Positions 47,477 through 55,217 of a DNA stretch of 64,000 bases are shown in pieces (within the stretch, counting starts at the first letter, position 1; every line of letters begins with the position of its first letter). Origin of the DNA: Ottowia sp. oral taxon 894. GTDB taxonomy: Bacteria; Pseudomonadota; Gammaproteobacteria; Burkholderiales; Burkholderiaceae_C. The stretch spans positions 1,612,001-1,676,000 of the forward strand of contig NZ_CP012073.1 of assembly GCF_001262075.1 (NCBI RefSeq). The letters run 5' to 3'. The position numbers and the translations under genes are program-made. The notes beneath the pieces were generated by a model, which worked only from the letters and a program-made list of their open reading frames with translations, ran no database searches and had not been told where the DNA came from.

Positions 47477-48098
47477 TGAAAAACTCCAGATAAAAATCGT
47501 AAAGCGCCTGATCGGTGTGAATCACTGTTTGTTCAATGCGTGGATTGGCATTTGAATTCGCGCTGGATTCGATAACCAGAAAATATTTCTCTGCGTAATT
47601 GGCGGCTAACGTTATTTTGCTGTGATTGCGAGCGACGACAAACTGGACTCCGTAATCTTTTTGCAAACGCAGGGAGAATTCATATTCATCCCCGTAACGG
47701 CTTGGAAAGATTTCGCCCATCAATAATGAAAGGCGGTCTATTTTCCCGGCATCCAGCCAAGATTCAAGGGCCAATAGGTTGTCTTTACAAATACACCAAG
47801 TGGAAATAAGGACAAAATCAAAATATTCAACGCCATTGATTGCATGCTGAAAATAAGATTGGGCGTCAATGTCGCCATGACTGATGACATGCCAACTCTC
47901 ACCTGGCATGAAGCGGGCAGGCAGGAGTTCGGCCAGGTGCGCCTGGGCCTTGGCGCGGCGCATTTGGTGGCGTGACTGCCTGCGAATGGCACGCGCTTGT
48001 CCATCAGCTTCGCGCTCGCTGACATATTGAGCGTGAATGGCCGCAACTTCTTCAGGATCGAAGTCTGAAAACAAATCAGCGCCTGGAATGTCAAGCAT
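47430..48098 (-). CDS. phospholipase D-like nuclease domain protein
   Basis: The 222-residue protein has one HKD-like motif, N-H-S-K-I-T-L-A-A-N-Y, followed by E-S-S-A-N-S-N-A-N-P-R-I-E-Q, as in phage-borne PLD-superfamily nucleases. Upstream lies W-H-V-I-S-H-G-D-I-D-A-Q-S-Y. It probably works as a dimer. Base composition is clearly more AT-rich than the neighbouring head genes, suggesting separate acquisition. It overlaps terS. Confidence 0.78.
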   Translation of the reverse strand: MLDIPGADLFSDFDPEEVAAIHAQYVSEREADGQARAIRRQSRHQMRRAKAQAHLAELLPARFMPGESWHVISHGDIDAQSYFQHAINGVEYFDFVLISTWCICKDNLLALESWLDAGKIDRLSLLMGEIFPSRYGDEYEFSLRLQKDYGVQFVVARNHSKITLAANYAEKYFLVIESSANSNANPRIEQTVIHTDQALYDFYLEFFSGIRSIDRDSARAPR

Positions 48099-48188
48099 TT
48101 TGTCAAGTAAATCAAAAGGCTATTTACTAGAGCGATTTCGCGCTCGTTTCGCCCCCGTATTTTCTATGGCTGGAAAGGAACCGTGAAG

Positions 48189-48743
48189 TTAATGGCGGGC
48201 GGAGAAGTATTCGGCGGCGCGTTTGAATTCGACCGGGAATTCGGCGCGAACCATTTGTTCGACTTTGCCGCGCACGCGGCGGGCATTGAACATTTGCGCG
48301 ACGGCAATGGTGCGCACAGGCTTGATGGGCAGGCGCGATTGGCCGACGCGGGCGAAAACGGTGCGGCCGCCATTGGCAATGAAGGCGTGTGAAATGACGG
48401 AGCGCCCGCCTGCTTTGCGGATGCGGACGGAGACGCCTTTTTTGGTTTGGCGCGCGCCGAAGTGAATGACGTTCATGGCGCGGCCGTTTTGCGTGGGCGA
48501 TTCGAGCGAGGCTTCCAGATTCACCGTTCCCGAGCGGAAATAAGCGCGGCGGATGCGCAGGGATTTTTCGACCGTGCTGGCGGGGATGTTGAATTCGGCG
48601 CGAATTTCGCGCTTCATGGCGGTTTTTGCCTTGGCGACGGTTTTGTTCATGGCGCTGGCCGCCGCGCGCTCGAATACGTTGCCCCCCATGGCTGCCAGCT
48701 GGCGGGCGATCTGATCGAAGTTTTCGGTGACGTGGATGCGCAT
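48189..48743 (-). CDS. minor tail protein Z-like
   Basis: The 184-residue protein has F-D-Q-I-A-R-Q-L-A-A-M-G-G-N-V-F-E-R-A and A-E-F-N-I-P-A-S-T-V-E-K-S-L-R-I, the pattern of prophage minor tail Z proteins. In lambda, Z lies between FII and U in the tail block. Here it stands upstream of the terminase, so the gene has moved. The ATG at 48,743 fits the family start. Confidence 0.82.
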   Translation of the reverse strand: MRIHVTENFDQIARQLAAMGGNVFERAAASAMNKTVAKAKTAMKREIRAEFNIPASTVEKSLRIRRAYFRSGTVNLEASLESPTQNGRAMNVIHFGARQTKKGVSVRIRKAGGRSVISHAFIANGGRTVFARVGQSRLPIKPVRTIAVAQMFNARRVRGKVEQMVRAEFPVEFKRAAEYFSARH

Positions 48744-48766
48744 GCTGAAACTTTGCCGAAACAGTC

Positions 48767-49093
48767 CTATGTGGGTGAAGCTGTTTTTGCGCCCGCATCG
48801 ACTGGCAAAAGAATGAGGCTGCGGGGCAGAAACTGGACGATGAGCTGGGCGACATCGGCAGAAATGAAGGCTGAAAAAGGTGTGCCGACGACGTGGCCGT
48901 TTTCGCAGGCCCAGAAGCAATTGGCCTCTCCACCTATGCCGCGCCGAACCCAGCCGAATACCTGATTGCCGCTTTTTTTGGCCCGCTCATGAATGGCGGC
49001 GTATGTTTGCGGCATTTTGTTTTTGATGGTGGCGATGGCGGCCTCAATTTCTTGCTTGCTTGCCTTGGCTTGTCCTTTGTCCACTGTGTCCAT
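48767..49093 (-). CDS. phage protein of unknown function
   Basis: The 108-residue protein begins M-D-T-V-D-K-G-Q-A-K-A-S-K and contains K-N-K-M-P-Q-T-Y-A-A-I-H-E-R-A-K and F-G-W-V-R-R-G-I-G-G-E-A-N-C-F-W-A. No family is recognised. The ATG at 49,093 was chosen because it follows an AAAAAGG site. Its first codons are part of an imperfect inverted repeat with 49,275-49,311. Confidence 0.65.
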   Translation of the reverse strand: MDTVDKGQAKASKQEIEAAIATIKNKMPQTYAAIHERAKKSGNQVFGWVRRGIGGEANCFWACENGHVVGTPFSAFISADVAQLIVQFLPRSLILLPVDAGAKTASPT

Positions 49094-49517
49094 CCTTTTT
49101 GTATAGAGGTCATGAAAAATGGGCGGATGCCCGCGCGCGCGAGCGCCTGGGCGCGCCGCCGCGCCCGCCTGCCCGCGCTTTGCGGTGCAGATGCAGTCCG
49201 GCTGATCCAGCAAACCGCCCTGAAACAGGCAATGCAGCAGCTGCAACCCCGGAAATGGGCTGTAGGGGAGCTGCAAGACCTCTATGTAAAAAGGCTGGAC
49301 AGCGTGGACAGCTGGACAGGCGGGCGCTTACATGGCGGCTCCCGCCCGGTTCCCGGCTGCCGTTTGCCAGCAGGCGCGGCGTTCATGCCGCGACTGAACG
49401 AGACCGGGCTGCGAATCGCGCCTCCTGCCTGGCCTGGCAAACGGAGCTTTTGCGGCGCGGGCGCGGCATAGGCCACGCCCGGCGCACAGGGCGGCTCCGT
49501 AGAAGTGGGAATAGGGT
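49094..49517. other. non-coding stretch with an imperfect inverted repeat and TGGACAG repeats
   Basis: No gene is convincing in these 424 bases. A copy of the beginning of the preceding gene lies in inverse orientation at 49,275-49,311 (shared words ATAGAGGTC, CCTTTTT and TGTCCA; about 30 of 37 positions match). TGGACAG occurs three times in a row there. The stretch could hold a regulatory RNA, a replication site or a decayed inverted duplication. Confidence 0.5.
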
Positions 49518-52202
49518 TTAGAAGGGCGCATTCACGTCTCCGATGACGACGTCAGCGCTCTCATGCGGCTGCGAAGCCCCGCTGCCGCTGACTACAGGGG
49601 CAGGGGGCGTTGGCGCGGCGGCGGACGGCTCATGGGCTGCCAGCGGCGCATCCATGGGCGGCTCGTCCGCGTCTTGCGGCGGCCAGTTCGGCGGGCGCAC
49701 GTAGCACATCATGCGCACGCCGCCGATGCGGCGGCGGGTGTAGTCCCAGCCTTCATGCTCCATAAACGCACGGATTTGGGCTTCCAGCCCGGCATTTGAC
49801 TTGGCGGCATCCGCCCCCATGGCGCGCACGAGATCGCTCATGGTGACGCAGGCGCTGTAGCAATTGACTTGCTCGTCGCTGGCCGCGCCGATGGGCTGGC
49901 GAGTCAGCAGCCGCATGAGGTCGGATTGCACGGCCGTCTCGATGAGGCGGCTGTCCTGCATGGGCTTGAACAAGCGCTCTTCATCGGCGGGCGTTGGCGT
50001 GTAGGACTCGCCGCGCTGGTAGAGCGCGTAAGCTTCTGCGAAAAGCAGGCCACGGTATTTGCTGAGCCAGGTGTTATCGACCCGCTGGCGCACAGGCACA
50101 GGCCAAAAGCGCCGGTTGCCGGTGCGGTCTCGCAAGTAGGTGCGCTCGTTGGTGGTGCCGACCATGACGCATTGGCGCGGGTAGCTTTCGAGCACGCGCC
50201 CGTAGGCCGGACGGTAGCGATCGACTTTGGCCGTAATAAAGGCTTTGATGAGCGCGATGTCGCTCTTGTTGAAATTCGCCAGCTCGGCGATTTCGTAGCT
50301 CCACAAGCCCTGCACTTGCTCCTGCCCGTCTTTGCCTTTACCCACATCAAAGTGTGTGTCGCTGAAAAAAGCGGTGGTCGCGAGGGTTTCAACCAGCGTG
50401 GATTTGCCCATACCGCCTGGCCCCTCAAGCACCGGGCAGTAGTCAAACTTGCAGCCGGGTTGCATGACCCGGTAAACCATGCCAAGAACCCAGAAGCGAC
50501 CCACTTGCCGCAGGTATTCGTGCATGGCTGGCTGGAGTTCGTCCGGGCGGTGGCCGAGCACGTGGATCAGCCACTTGTCGATTCGGTTTTTGCCGTCCCA
50601 CTCCAGGCTGGATAGCCACTCTCGGATGGGGTGGAAGCGTTGCTCCTGCGCGACTGTCTCGATACCCTCAGCGAGCGCGGTGCGGGCGATGGATGGCAGA
50701 CCGTAGGCGTCGGTCAGGTATTGACCGAGGGCGAGATCAGTGTGTCCTTTTATGGGGCCGGCCTCTCCATTGGCCCAGGGCCAGGCGCGGCGGGCCTCGA
50801 TGCCATTGGCTAGCTCGTTGTATCCCAGCACACCCGCCAGCGCCGGATCGTGGCGCAGGGCCTTGATGACAAGCTTGCGGGAGACGTGCCAGCGGCATTT
50901 GTCCGCGTCCCAAAACGGGGCGAGCCAATCTTGCGTAGGGCCGCTGGACGCCTTAGGCTGGCTCGCGCCAGCGGGGCGCTGGGGGGGATTGCTTGCTGCG
51001 CCGCCGCCCGTGGGGGGCGCGGCGAGGCCAGGTCCGGGCGCGGGGGGCAGAGGCTGGGCCTGAGCGAAAAAGTCCAGCACGCGGGCGGCGGTCCAGCCGT
51101 CGGTCTCGATGGCGTCGCCGCAGTCCCAGCCGTCTTTGACGTCGCCTGGGGCGGGGATGGGCAGGATTTGCACGCGGCAAGCGTGTTTGTCCGTCAGCTC
51201 ATGGCCAATAGCCAACATGGCCTGGGTGCCGGGCTGTTTTTCAGGCGGCAGCAGGGGCTTGGCGGCTTTGGCGGCGCTTTCGGCGGCGGCATCGCCCGCG
51301 CAGGCTTTGCGCTCGGCAGCGGTCAAGGGGGCGCGCTTGGCGTCGCAATCCGGCCACAGCAGCACATCCCGCCCGGCCAGCCATGACCAGTCGGCACGAT
51401 TCCATGCTTTGCAGCCGCCGGGCCAGCTGGCGACGCAGTACACGCCGGGGCGGGCGGCTGTGAGCAGGTTTTGTAATGCGTCGGCCTTTTTTTCCCCCTC
51501 GACGATGACGACCGTTTGGCCGTCAGCTGGAGACAACAAGCCGGGTAAGTAAAGGGGGCGCGGCTCGTCAAACTGCCGCCAACGCCAGCCCATGGATGAG
51601 TCTGCGTCGCTCTGGCAAAAGGTGCAAGGCAGCACGTCTTTGCCGCCGTCGCCGGTGCGGAAACGCACGACGTAGCCGAAAAGCGCGCCATCGCGCTCGT
51701 AGCGGGCGGTGTGCGTGATGTCCGCCTTGACGCGGTGCTGGTGCAAAAAAGTAGGCCGCACGGCCCCGGCGGGCACGGGCATGAGGGTGCGCCAGCCTTC
51801 ACGCGGAGCCGCTTGCTTCGGCGGGGCCGGGGCCGGGGCCGGTTTGGGCGCTGGGCGCGGGGCGGGCATGGCCCCGCTGGCGCGGCGCACCCCCGCTACG
51901 TCTTCGAGACCGTAGGCGCGGGCCAGCTCCAGGGCGGCTGCCCCGTCCGCGATGTCATGGATGGCCGCGTACAGGCTGATCAGGTCGCCGCCGCGCACGT
52001 CTGTGGCGAAATCGGCCCAGCGGCCATTGCTCAGATTGACGGAGCAGCTGTGGCCTGCGCCGCCGGAGAGGCTGGCGCATGTGTATTCGCGCCCGACCCG
52101 CTGGCCGCCTGACAGCCACTGGGGTAGCAGCGTCTCGGCTTGGCGCAAAAGGGCCTCGTTCAGGCCCTTGAAGTCGATGGGGGGAAGTTGGCTGCCGGTC
52201 AT
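49518..52202 (-). CDS. primase/helicase with TOPRIM and VirE-type ATPase domains
   Basis: This 894-residue replication protein has an N-terminal zinc- and DNA-binding-like region and a TOPRIM core with V-V-I-V-E-G-E-K-K-A-D-A-L and V-L-L-W-P-D-C-D-A-K-R. A VirE/DUF5906-type helicase domain with Walker A L-E-G-P-G-G-M-G-K-S-T follows, then W-S-Y-E-I-A-E-L and an arginine-rich R-T-G-N-R-R-F-W-P-V-P. The C-terminus is a Pro/Ala-rich tail. It likely starts phage replication. A 26-codon reading frame upstream overlaps its start (ATGA). Confidence 0.88.
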   Translation of the reverse strand: MTGSQLPPIDFKGLNEALLRQAETLLPQWLSGGQRVGREYTCASLSGGAGHSCSVNLSNGRWADFATDVRGGDLISLYAAIHDIADGAAALELARAYGLEDVAGVRRASGAMPAPRPAPKPAPAPAPPKQAAPREGWRTLMPVPAGAVRPTFLHQHRVKADITHTARYERDGALFGYVVRFRTGDGGKDVLPCTFCQSDADSSMGWRWRQFDEPRPLYLPGLLSPADGQTVVIVEGEKKADALQNLLTAARPGVYCVASWPGGCKAWNRADWSWLAGRDVLLWPDCDAKRAPLTAAERKACAGDAAAESAAKAAKPLLPPEKQPGTQAMLAIGHELTDKHACRVQILPIPAPGDVKDGWDCGDAIETDGWTAARVLDFFAQAQPLPPAPGPGLAAPPTGGGAASNPPQRPAGASQPKASSGPTQDWLAPFWDADKCRWHVSRKLVIKALRHDPALAGVLGYNELANGIEARRAWPWANGEAGPIKGHTDLALGQYLTDAYGLPSIARTALAEGIETVAQEQRFHPIREWLSSLEWDGKNRIDKWLIHVLGHRPDELQPAMHEYLRQVGRFWVLGMVYRVMQPGCKFDYCPVLEGPGGMGKSTLVETLATTAFFSDTHFDVGKGKDGQEQVQGLWSYEIAELANFNKSDIALIKAFITAKVDRYRPAYGRVLESYPRQCVMVGTTNERTYLRDRTGNRRFWPVPVRQRVDNTWLSKYRGLLFAEAYALYQRGESYTPTPADEERLFKPMQDSRLIETAVQSDLMRLLTRQPIGAASDEQVNCYSACVTMSDLVRAMGADAAKSNAGLEAQIRAFMEHEGWDYTRRRIGGVRMMCYVRPPNWPPQDADEPPMDAPLAAHEPSAAAPTPPAPVVSGSGASQPHESADVVIGDVNAPF

Positions 52203-52279
52203 TTGCAGCCGCCTTGTGCCGGGATCATTTCCGCGACGCCACGGAAATGATCAGGCAGGTAAAAAATGGAAGATGCCAT
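52199..52279 (-). CDS. 26-residue leader peptide of the primase gene
   Basis: A 26-codon frame starts at 52,279, six bases after a perfect AGGAGG, and its stop overlaps the primase ATG (ATGA). Its second half contains a long inverted repeat, GATCATTTCCG and CGGAAATGATC (52,223-52,252), so ribosome passage would open or close a hairpin just before the primase start. It is a good candidate for translational coupling. Confidence 0.7.
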   Translation of the reverse strand: MASSIFYLPDHFRGVAEMIPAQGGCK

Positions 52280-52541
52280 CAGCGGCCTCCTGTGCAGTTG
52301 CGAAAACTGCCACGGCCGCTGCGAAACGGGGTTTGGGTGGCAGCCCGGACGGGTTCGCAGACCGGTGCACAGGCGGAGGCCAAAACCGGCAGGGCTTGCG
52401 CCCTCCCATCCGGGCCGCCAAAAACTGGAGGCGCGAAAAACGACAAGGCCGCAAGAACTGCGGTGGTTCATTGCGGCCTGAGCCGCCCATGCTTGCGGGC
52501 TGCGACACCCGGCCCCGCGTTTTTTGCGCGAGAACGCCGAA
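52280..52541 (-). promoter_or_regulatory. structured 5' leader of the primase operon with anti-SD pairing
   Basis: No gene is seen in this leader. On the minus-strand RNA, GGCCTCC...TGTGCA (52,366-52,381) can pair with TGCACA-GGAGGCC (52,284-52,296), a 13-bp stem with a small bulge that covers the AGGAGG of the 26-codon frame. Inside and upstream lie three more hairpins: GCAGTT/AACTGC, AGGGC-GCAA-GCCCT and AGGCCGCAA/TTGCGGCCT. This fits a riboregulator, though it is not a riboswitch class I recognise. Confidence 0.6.
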
Positions 52542-52575
52542 ATTATAGCAGTTGTCAAGCAAACTTTGACAACTG
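52542..52575 (-). promoter_or_regulatory. extended -10 promoter with overlapping palindromic operator
   Basis: On the minus strand TGCTATAAT (52,542-52,550) is an extended -10 element. It is directly preceded by the inverted repeat CAGTTGTCAA...TTGACAACTG (52,549-52,575), which would cover the -35 to -10 region. It is placed to control the primase operon and to respond to a repressor. Confidence 0.75.
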
Positions 52576-52589
52576 CCGGGAAGGCCAGG

Positions 52590-52895
52590 TCACGCATTGG
52601 CGCGCTCACGCACTTCGATGAGTTTGTCCAGGTAGTGCCTGGCTTTTTTCAGGTCTTCCAGCCCGCCTTTGGCGTCGCACCGGGCCAAGTACTTGATGGC
52701 GCAAGCGCGCAAGTAGCCATCAAAAGCCTCTGGACTCATCCACGATTGCATGGCGTCCCACGGCTGGACAGCCATGTCTTTGTAATGCGTGCCCCCCACC
52801 TGGCGGGCGCTGGCAGGAGAAGGCATGGCAGGCTCGGCGCTCTGCTCAACATGACCGTGAAACGGGTACTGCGCGGGGGTGTGTCTGAAAAACAT
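52590..52895 (-). CDS. DUF3310 phage protein
   Basis: The 101-residue protein has the DUF3310 signature G-G-T-H-Y-K-D-M-A-V-Q-P-W-D and A-I-K-Y-L-A-R-C-D-A-K-G-G-L-E-D-L-K-K-A. The family is common in phage replication regions and of unknown function. A later ATG at residue 24 is an alternative start. Confidence 0.85.
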   Translation of the reverse strand: MFFRHTPAQYPFHGHVEQSAEPAMPSPASARQVGGTHYKDMAVQPWDAMQSWMSPEAFDGYLRACAIKYLARCDAKGGLEDLKKARHYLDKLIEVRERANA

Positions 52896-52907
52896 AACGG
52901 CTTTGGG

Positions 52908-53198
52908 TCAGGTGGAACGCCAGCGGCTGATGACGTCCATCAGATCGCTCGCGGGACCGCCAGCGAGGGCGGCCGGCAGGTATTCGGCGACGGGGCGGTT
53001 GCGCCAGGCCACGCGCCGCTCGCCCACGATGCGCAGATGGCCGCCCCGGCGCAGATCGCGCACGGCCCAGCGGGCCTGATGCGGATGCACTTGCGCACAG
53101 GCGGCCATTTCGCGCAGGGTTGCGCCTTGCCCGCACGCGGCCAGATCAGCGGCGGCGGCGAGCAGGGCCTGGCGGATGGAGGGCGCGGGAGCAGGCAT
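52908..53198 (-). CDS. winged helix DNA-binding phage protein
   Basis: The 96-residue protein has a helix-turn-helix pattern A-T-L-R-E-M-A-A-C-A-Q-V-H-P-H-Q-A-R-W and a likely wing after it. It lies between the Cro-like gene and the DUF3310 gene in a leftward early operon. It may be a replication initiator or regulator. Confidence 0.7.
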   Translation of the reverse strand: MPAPAPSIRQALLAAAADLAACGQGATLREMAACAQVHPHQARWAVRDLRRGGHLRIVGERRVAWRNRPVAEYLPAALAGGPASDLMDVISRWRST

Positions 53199-53202
53199 GC
53201 GC

Positions 53203-53448
53203 TCAAGATTTGGACGCCGGGTCTTGCTGGGCCAGTTCGGGCCAGATGAGTTGCCAGTCATCGGGCCGCAGGTCTTTGCGCGTGAGCGTGCCTTCAAAAA
53301 TTTTTTCGATTTGTGCGCAATGACGCACGGGAACGGGACGCTTGCCTGTACGCCACTGATGGACTGTGACGACGTGCACGCCCAGCAGCTTGGCGATGTA
53401 GCTCAGGCGGGGCGCGCGATGGTGGTTCATTGCTTCTGAGAAGGTCAT
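53203..53448 (-). CDS. Cro/YdaS-like transcription regulator
   Basis: The 81-residue protein has S-Y-I-A-K-L-L-G-V-H-V-V-T-V-H-Q-W and C-A-Q-I-E-K-I-F-E-G-T-L-T-R-K-D-L-R-P-D, the pattern of the YdaS/Cro helix-turn-helix group. It is divergent from the repressor gene, with palindromic sites between them. It likely acts as the lytic switch regulator. The ATG at 53,448 follows a TATAAT on the same strand. Confidence 0.82.
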   Translation of the reverse strand: MTFSEAMNHHRAPRLSYIAKLLGVHVVTVHQWRTGKRPVPVRHCAQIEKIFEGTLTRKDLRPDDWQLIWPELAQQDPASKS

Positions 53449-53520
53449 TCGGCCATTATAAGGCTTAACCTTACTACGTAGCATGTTGCCTAAGTAAGGT
53501 TGCGCGGCGATATTTAGGCA
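53449..53520. promoter_or_regulatory. divergent cro/repressor promoter-operator region
   Basis: Rightward: TTGCCT (53,486-53,491), 17-bp spacer, GATATT (53,509-53,514), predicting transcription start at the repressor ATG itself. Leftward: TATAAT at about 53,455-53,460 for the Cro-like gene. Operators: TAGGCAATGCCTA overlaps the repressor start, and CCTTACT/AGTAAGG forms an inverted repeat between the promoters. The TAGGC...GCCTA site recurs at 54,425. Confidence 0.7.
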
Positions 53521-53937
53521 ATGCCTAGACCCAAACAACCCATCAAGACGCAAAACGCCTTTGGAGTCAAGATGAACACCATCTTGGCTCTCAAGGGAAT
53601 GGAAGGTGATTACAAGGCGCTGGCCAACGTTTTTGGCGTGTCGGTGCCGTCAGCCCGGCAGTGGATTGAGTCCGGGCGCGTGTCAAAAGACCACTACGCA
53701 ACCCTGGTGCAGTGGTCGGGGCGGGACTTGCATTGGTGGTTTGATATACCCGCCCCTCTGGATCATTCGGCGGCCGAGAGCAAGACGCTGGCGTTGCATG
53801 CACATCCTGCTTGGCCGTTCCGCCGGGTTTCCCCCGCTGATTACGAGCGCCTGGACGAATATGAGCGCGGACAGGTGGAGGGACTGGTGCAGGCGCTGCT
53901 GATCCAGTCGCAAGCCCACCGCCAAGCCGCCGCGTAA
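53521..53937 (+). CDS. phage repressor (CI-like)
   Basis: The 138-residue protein has an N-terminal helix-turn-helix (Y-K-A-L-A-N-V-F-G-V-S-V-P-S-A-R-Q-W). The C-terminal part is not a LexA-type self-cleaving domain; no Ala-Gly/Ser-Lys pair is seen. Its start codon lies inside an operator and right at the predicted transcription start, with no ribosome site, so it appears to be translated from a leaderless mRNA as lambda cI is. Induction may therefore need an antirepressor. Confidence 0.75.
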   Translation: MPRPKQPIKTQNAFGVKMNTILALKGMEGDYKALANVFGVSVPSARQWIESGRVSKDHYATLVQWSGRDLHWWFDIPAPLDHSAAESKTLALHAHPAWPFRRVSPADYERLDEYERGQVEGLVQALLIQSQAHRQAAA

Positions 53938-53996
53938 GCTGGCAAAAGTCATCCCCTTACAACACGGGGCGGCGGGGGAGAACAGCGCTGAGGCGC

Positions 53997-54317
53997 TTAT
54001 TTGCACATGGCGCGGCCCAGCTCGACCCACTTGCCCGTGCGCTTAAGTTGCACGATGTCGATGATTTTTACCATCTCAGCGCCCTGAGCTTTGGCGCTCG
54101 TGCAAATGTAGGCGGCGTAGCCATCGCGGCGCGTGCCATCGTTGTAGACGCCGATGTACAGCCACTTGGCTGTTTTCCAGTAGGCGTCAAGCACTTTTTC
54201 TTCCTGTTTGATTAGGTTTTGCGCGTAAGTTTGTTGCGCTGGCGTGGCGTCTGCGGCCCAGGACGCACCACAGGCAGATACACCAACCATGATCAAGCTG
54301 CGAGCACAAAAACGCAT
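53997..54317 (-). CDS. small secreted protein in the immunity region
   Basis: The 106-residue protein has a Sec signal peptide (residues 1-23, S-L-I-M-V-G-V-S-A-C-G-A-S-W-A-A-D) and a mature part with two or more Cys and K-W-L-Y-I-G-V-Y-N-D-G-T. It is oriented against the early operon beside the repressor and follows GAAAGGGAAGG. Periplasmic proteins in this position may provide superinfection exclusion, which is inference here. Confidence 0.7.
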   Translation of the reverse strand: MRFCARSLIMVGVSACGASWAADATPAQQTYAQNLIKQEEKVLDAYWKTAKWLYIGVYNDGTRRDGYAAYICTSAKAQGAEMVKIIDIVQLKRTGKWVELGRAMCK

Positions 54318-54395
54318 GGCCTTCCCTTTCAAAAGTTTGCAATCGTAACTTATGCGCTTGTCTCGTTGGAGAGACACAAGGTGGGAGCCGCAAAA

Positions 54396-54445
54396 ATAAT
54401 TAGGCAGATGCTTGACTATTAAGTAGGCATAGCCTAATATCGGGG
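54396..54445 (+). promoter_or_regulatory. rightward early promoter with repressor operator
   Basis: TTGACT (54,412-54,417), 17-bp spacer and TAATAT (54,435-54,440) form a strong promoter. The site TAGGCATAGCCTA overlaps the -10, and TTAGGCAGATGC lies before the -35. The same half-sites occur at the repressor start, so this looks like the repressed early promoter. Confidence 0.85.
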
Positions 54446-54466
54446 GTGTCGCAACAAGGAGGCCAT

Positions 54467-54715
54467 ATGCCCAACACCACCATCCCCCCCTTCCCCGCCC
54501 TGCCATCGAGCGCCGCGCCCGATGCGCTTGAAAAATATGAGCGGGAGGCAGCAGCTTATTACAGCGCTGCCTGCTCCGCCTTGGAGCAAGCCGACGCCCC
54601 CGCAGATGACGCGCTGCGGGTGGCGCTTTTCAGCGCCTTGCACCACGCCACAGCCCACCACGACGGGCTTGCCGCTTTCTGGCGCGGCGAGGCCGCCAGG
54701 GGAGCCGCCCAATGA
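54467..54715 (+). CDS. first gene of the rightward early operon, unknown function
   Basis: The 82-residue protein is alanine-rich with K-Y-E-R-E-A-A-A-Y-Y-S-A-A. It starts after a perfect AAGGAGG about 27 bp from the promoter -10. It is linked to the next gene by an ATGA overlap. Not recognised. Confidence 0.7.
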   Translation: MPNTTIPPFPALPSSAAPDALEKYEREAAAYYSAACSALEQADAPADDALRVALFSALHHATAHHDGLAAFWRGEAARGAAQ

Positions 54716-54951
54716 GCCGCGCGGACTGGCTGTTGGGCGTGGCGCTGGCGCTGGCTTTTTGCACGCTGACCAGCTGGCTGGGCGTGCAGGACGATGCCGC
54801 GCTGGACGCCGCCACGCAGGCGAGCGTGCGCGACGCCATTGAGCGGGCGCAGGCGCTGGATGCGGAGCGCCAGGCGGCGCAGGAGGCGCAAGCGCGCCGC
54901 CTGGCCGAGCGCGCGCAGGATGTGGCCTGGGCCGCAAGGAGCGCGCCATGA
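54712..54951 (+). CDS. small membrane-anchored early protein
   Basis: The 79-residue protein has an N-terminal membrane helix (L-L-G-V-A-L-A-L-A-F-C-T-L) followed by an Ala/Gln/Glu/Arg coiled coil. It overlaps both neighbours by ATGA. Not recognised. Confidence 0.68.
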   Translation: MSRADWLLGVALALAFCTLTSWLGVQDDAALDAATQASVRDAIERAQALDAERQAAQEAQARRLAERAQDVAWAARSAP

Positions 54952-55217
54952 AGCTGGAGCAATGGATGGCTTTGGCAGCGCAAGCGCCGCTGGCAACGCT
55001 GGCCGCCCCGCACATGAATGCGGAGCGGCTGGCGCAAGGGCTGGAAGGCGCGCTGGCGGCGCTGGCAGATATGCCGGCCGGCGAGGCCGTGGCATGCCTG
55101 CTGGATGCGCTGGCCGTGGTGGTGCTGACGGTGCACGCCGGAAGCGGCGAGGCGGTGGCGCGGGCGCTGAGGCTGCGCATGGAGCATTTGCAGGCTCTTG
55201 CGGAGAGCCTGCCATGA
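54948..55217 (+). CDS. small helical early protein
   Basis: The 89-residue protein is leucine- and alanine-rich and probably all helical (A-L-A-A-L-A-D-M-P-A-G-E-A-V-A-C-L-L). Linked by ATGA overlaps to both neighbours. Function unknown. Confidence 0.66.
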   Translation: MKLEQWMALAAQAPLATLAAPHMNAERLAQGLEGALAALADMPAGEAVACLLDALAVVVLTVHAGSGEAVARALRLRMEHLQALAESLP

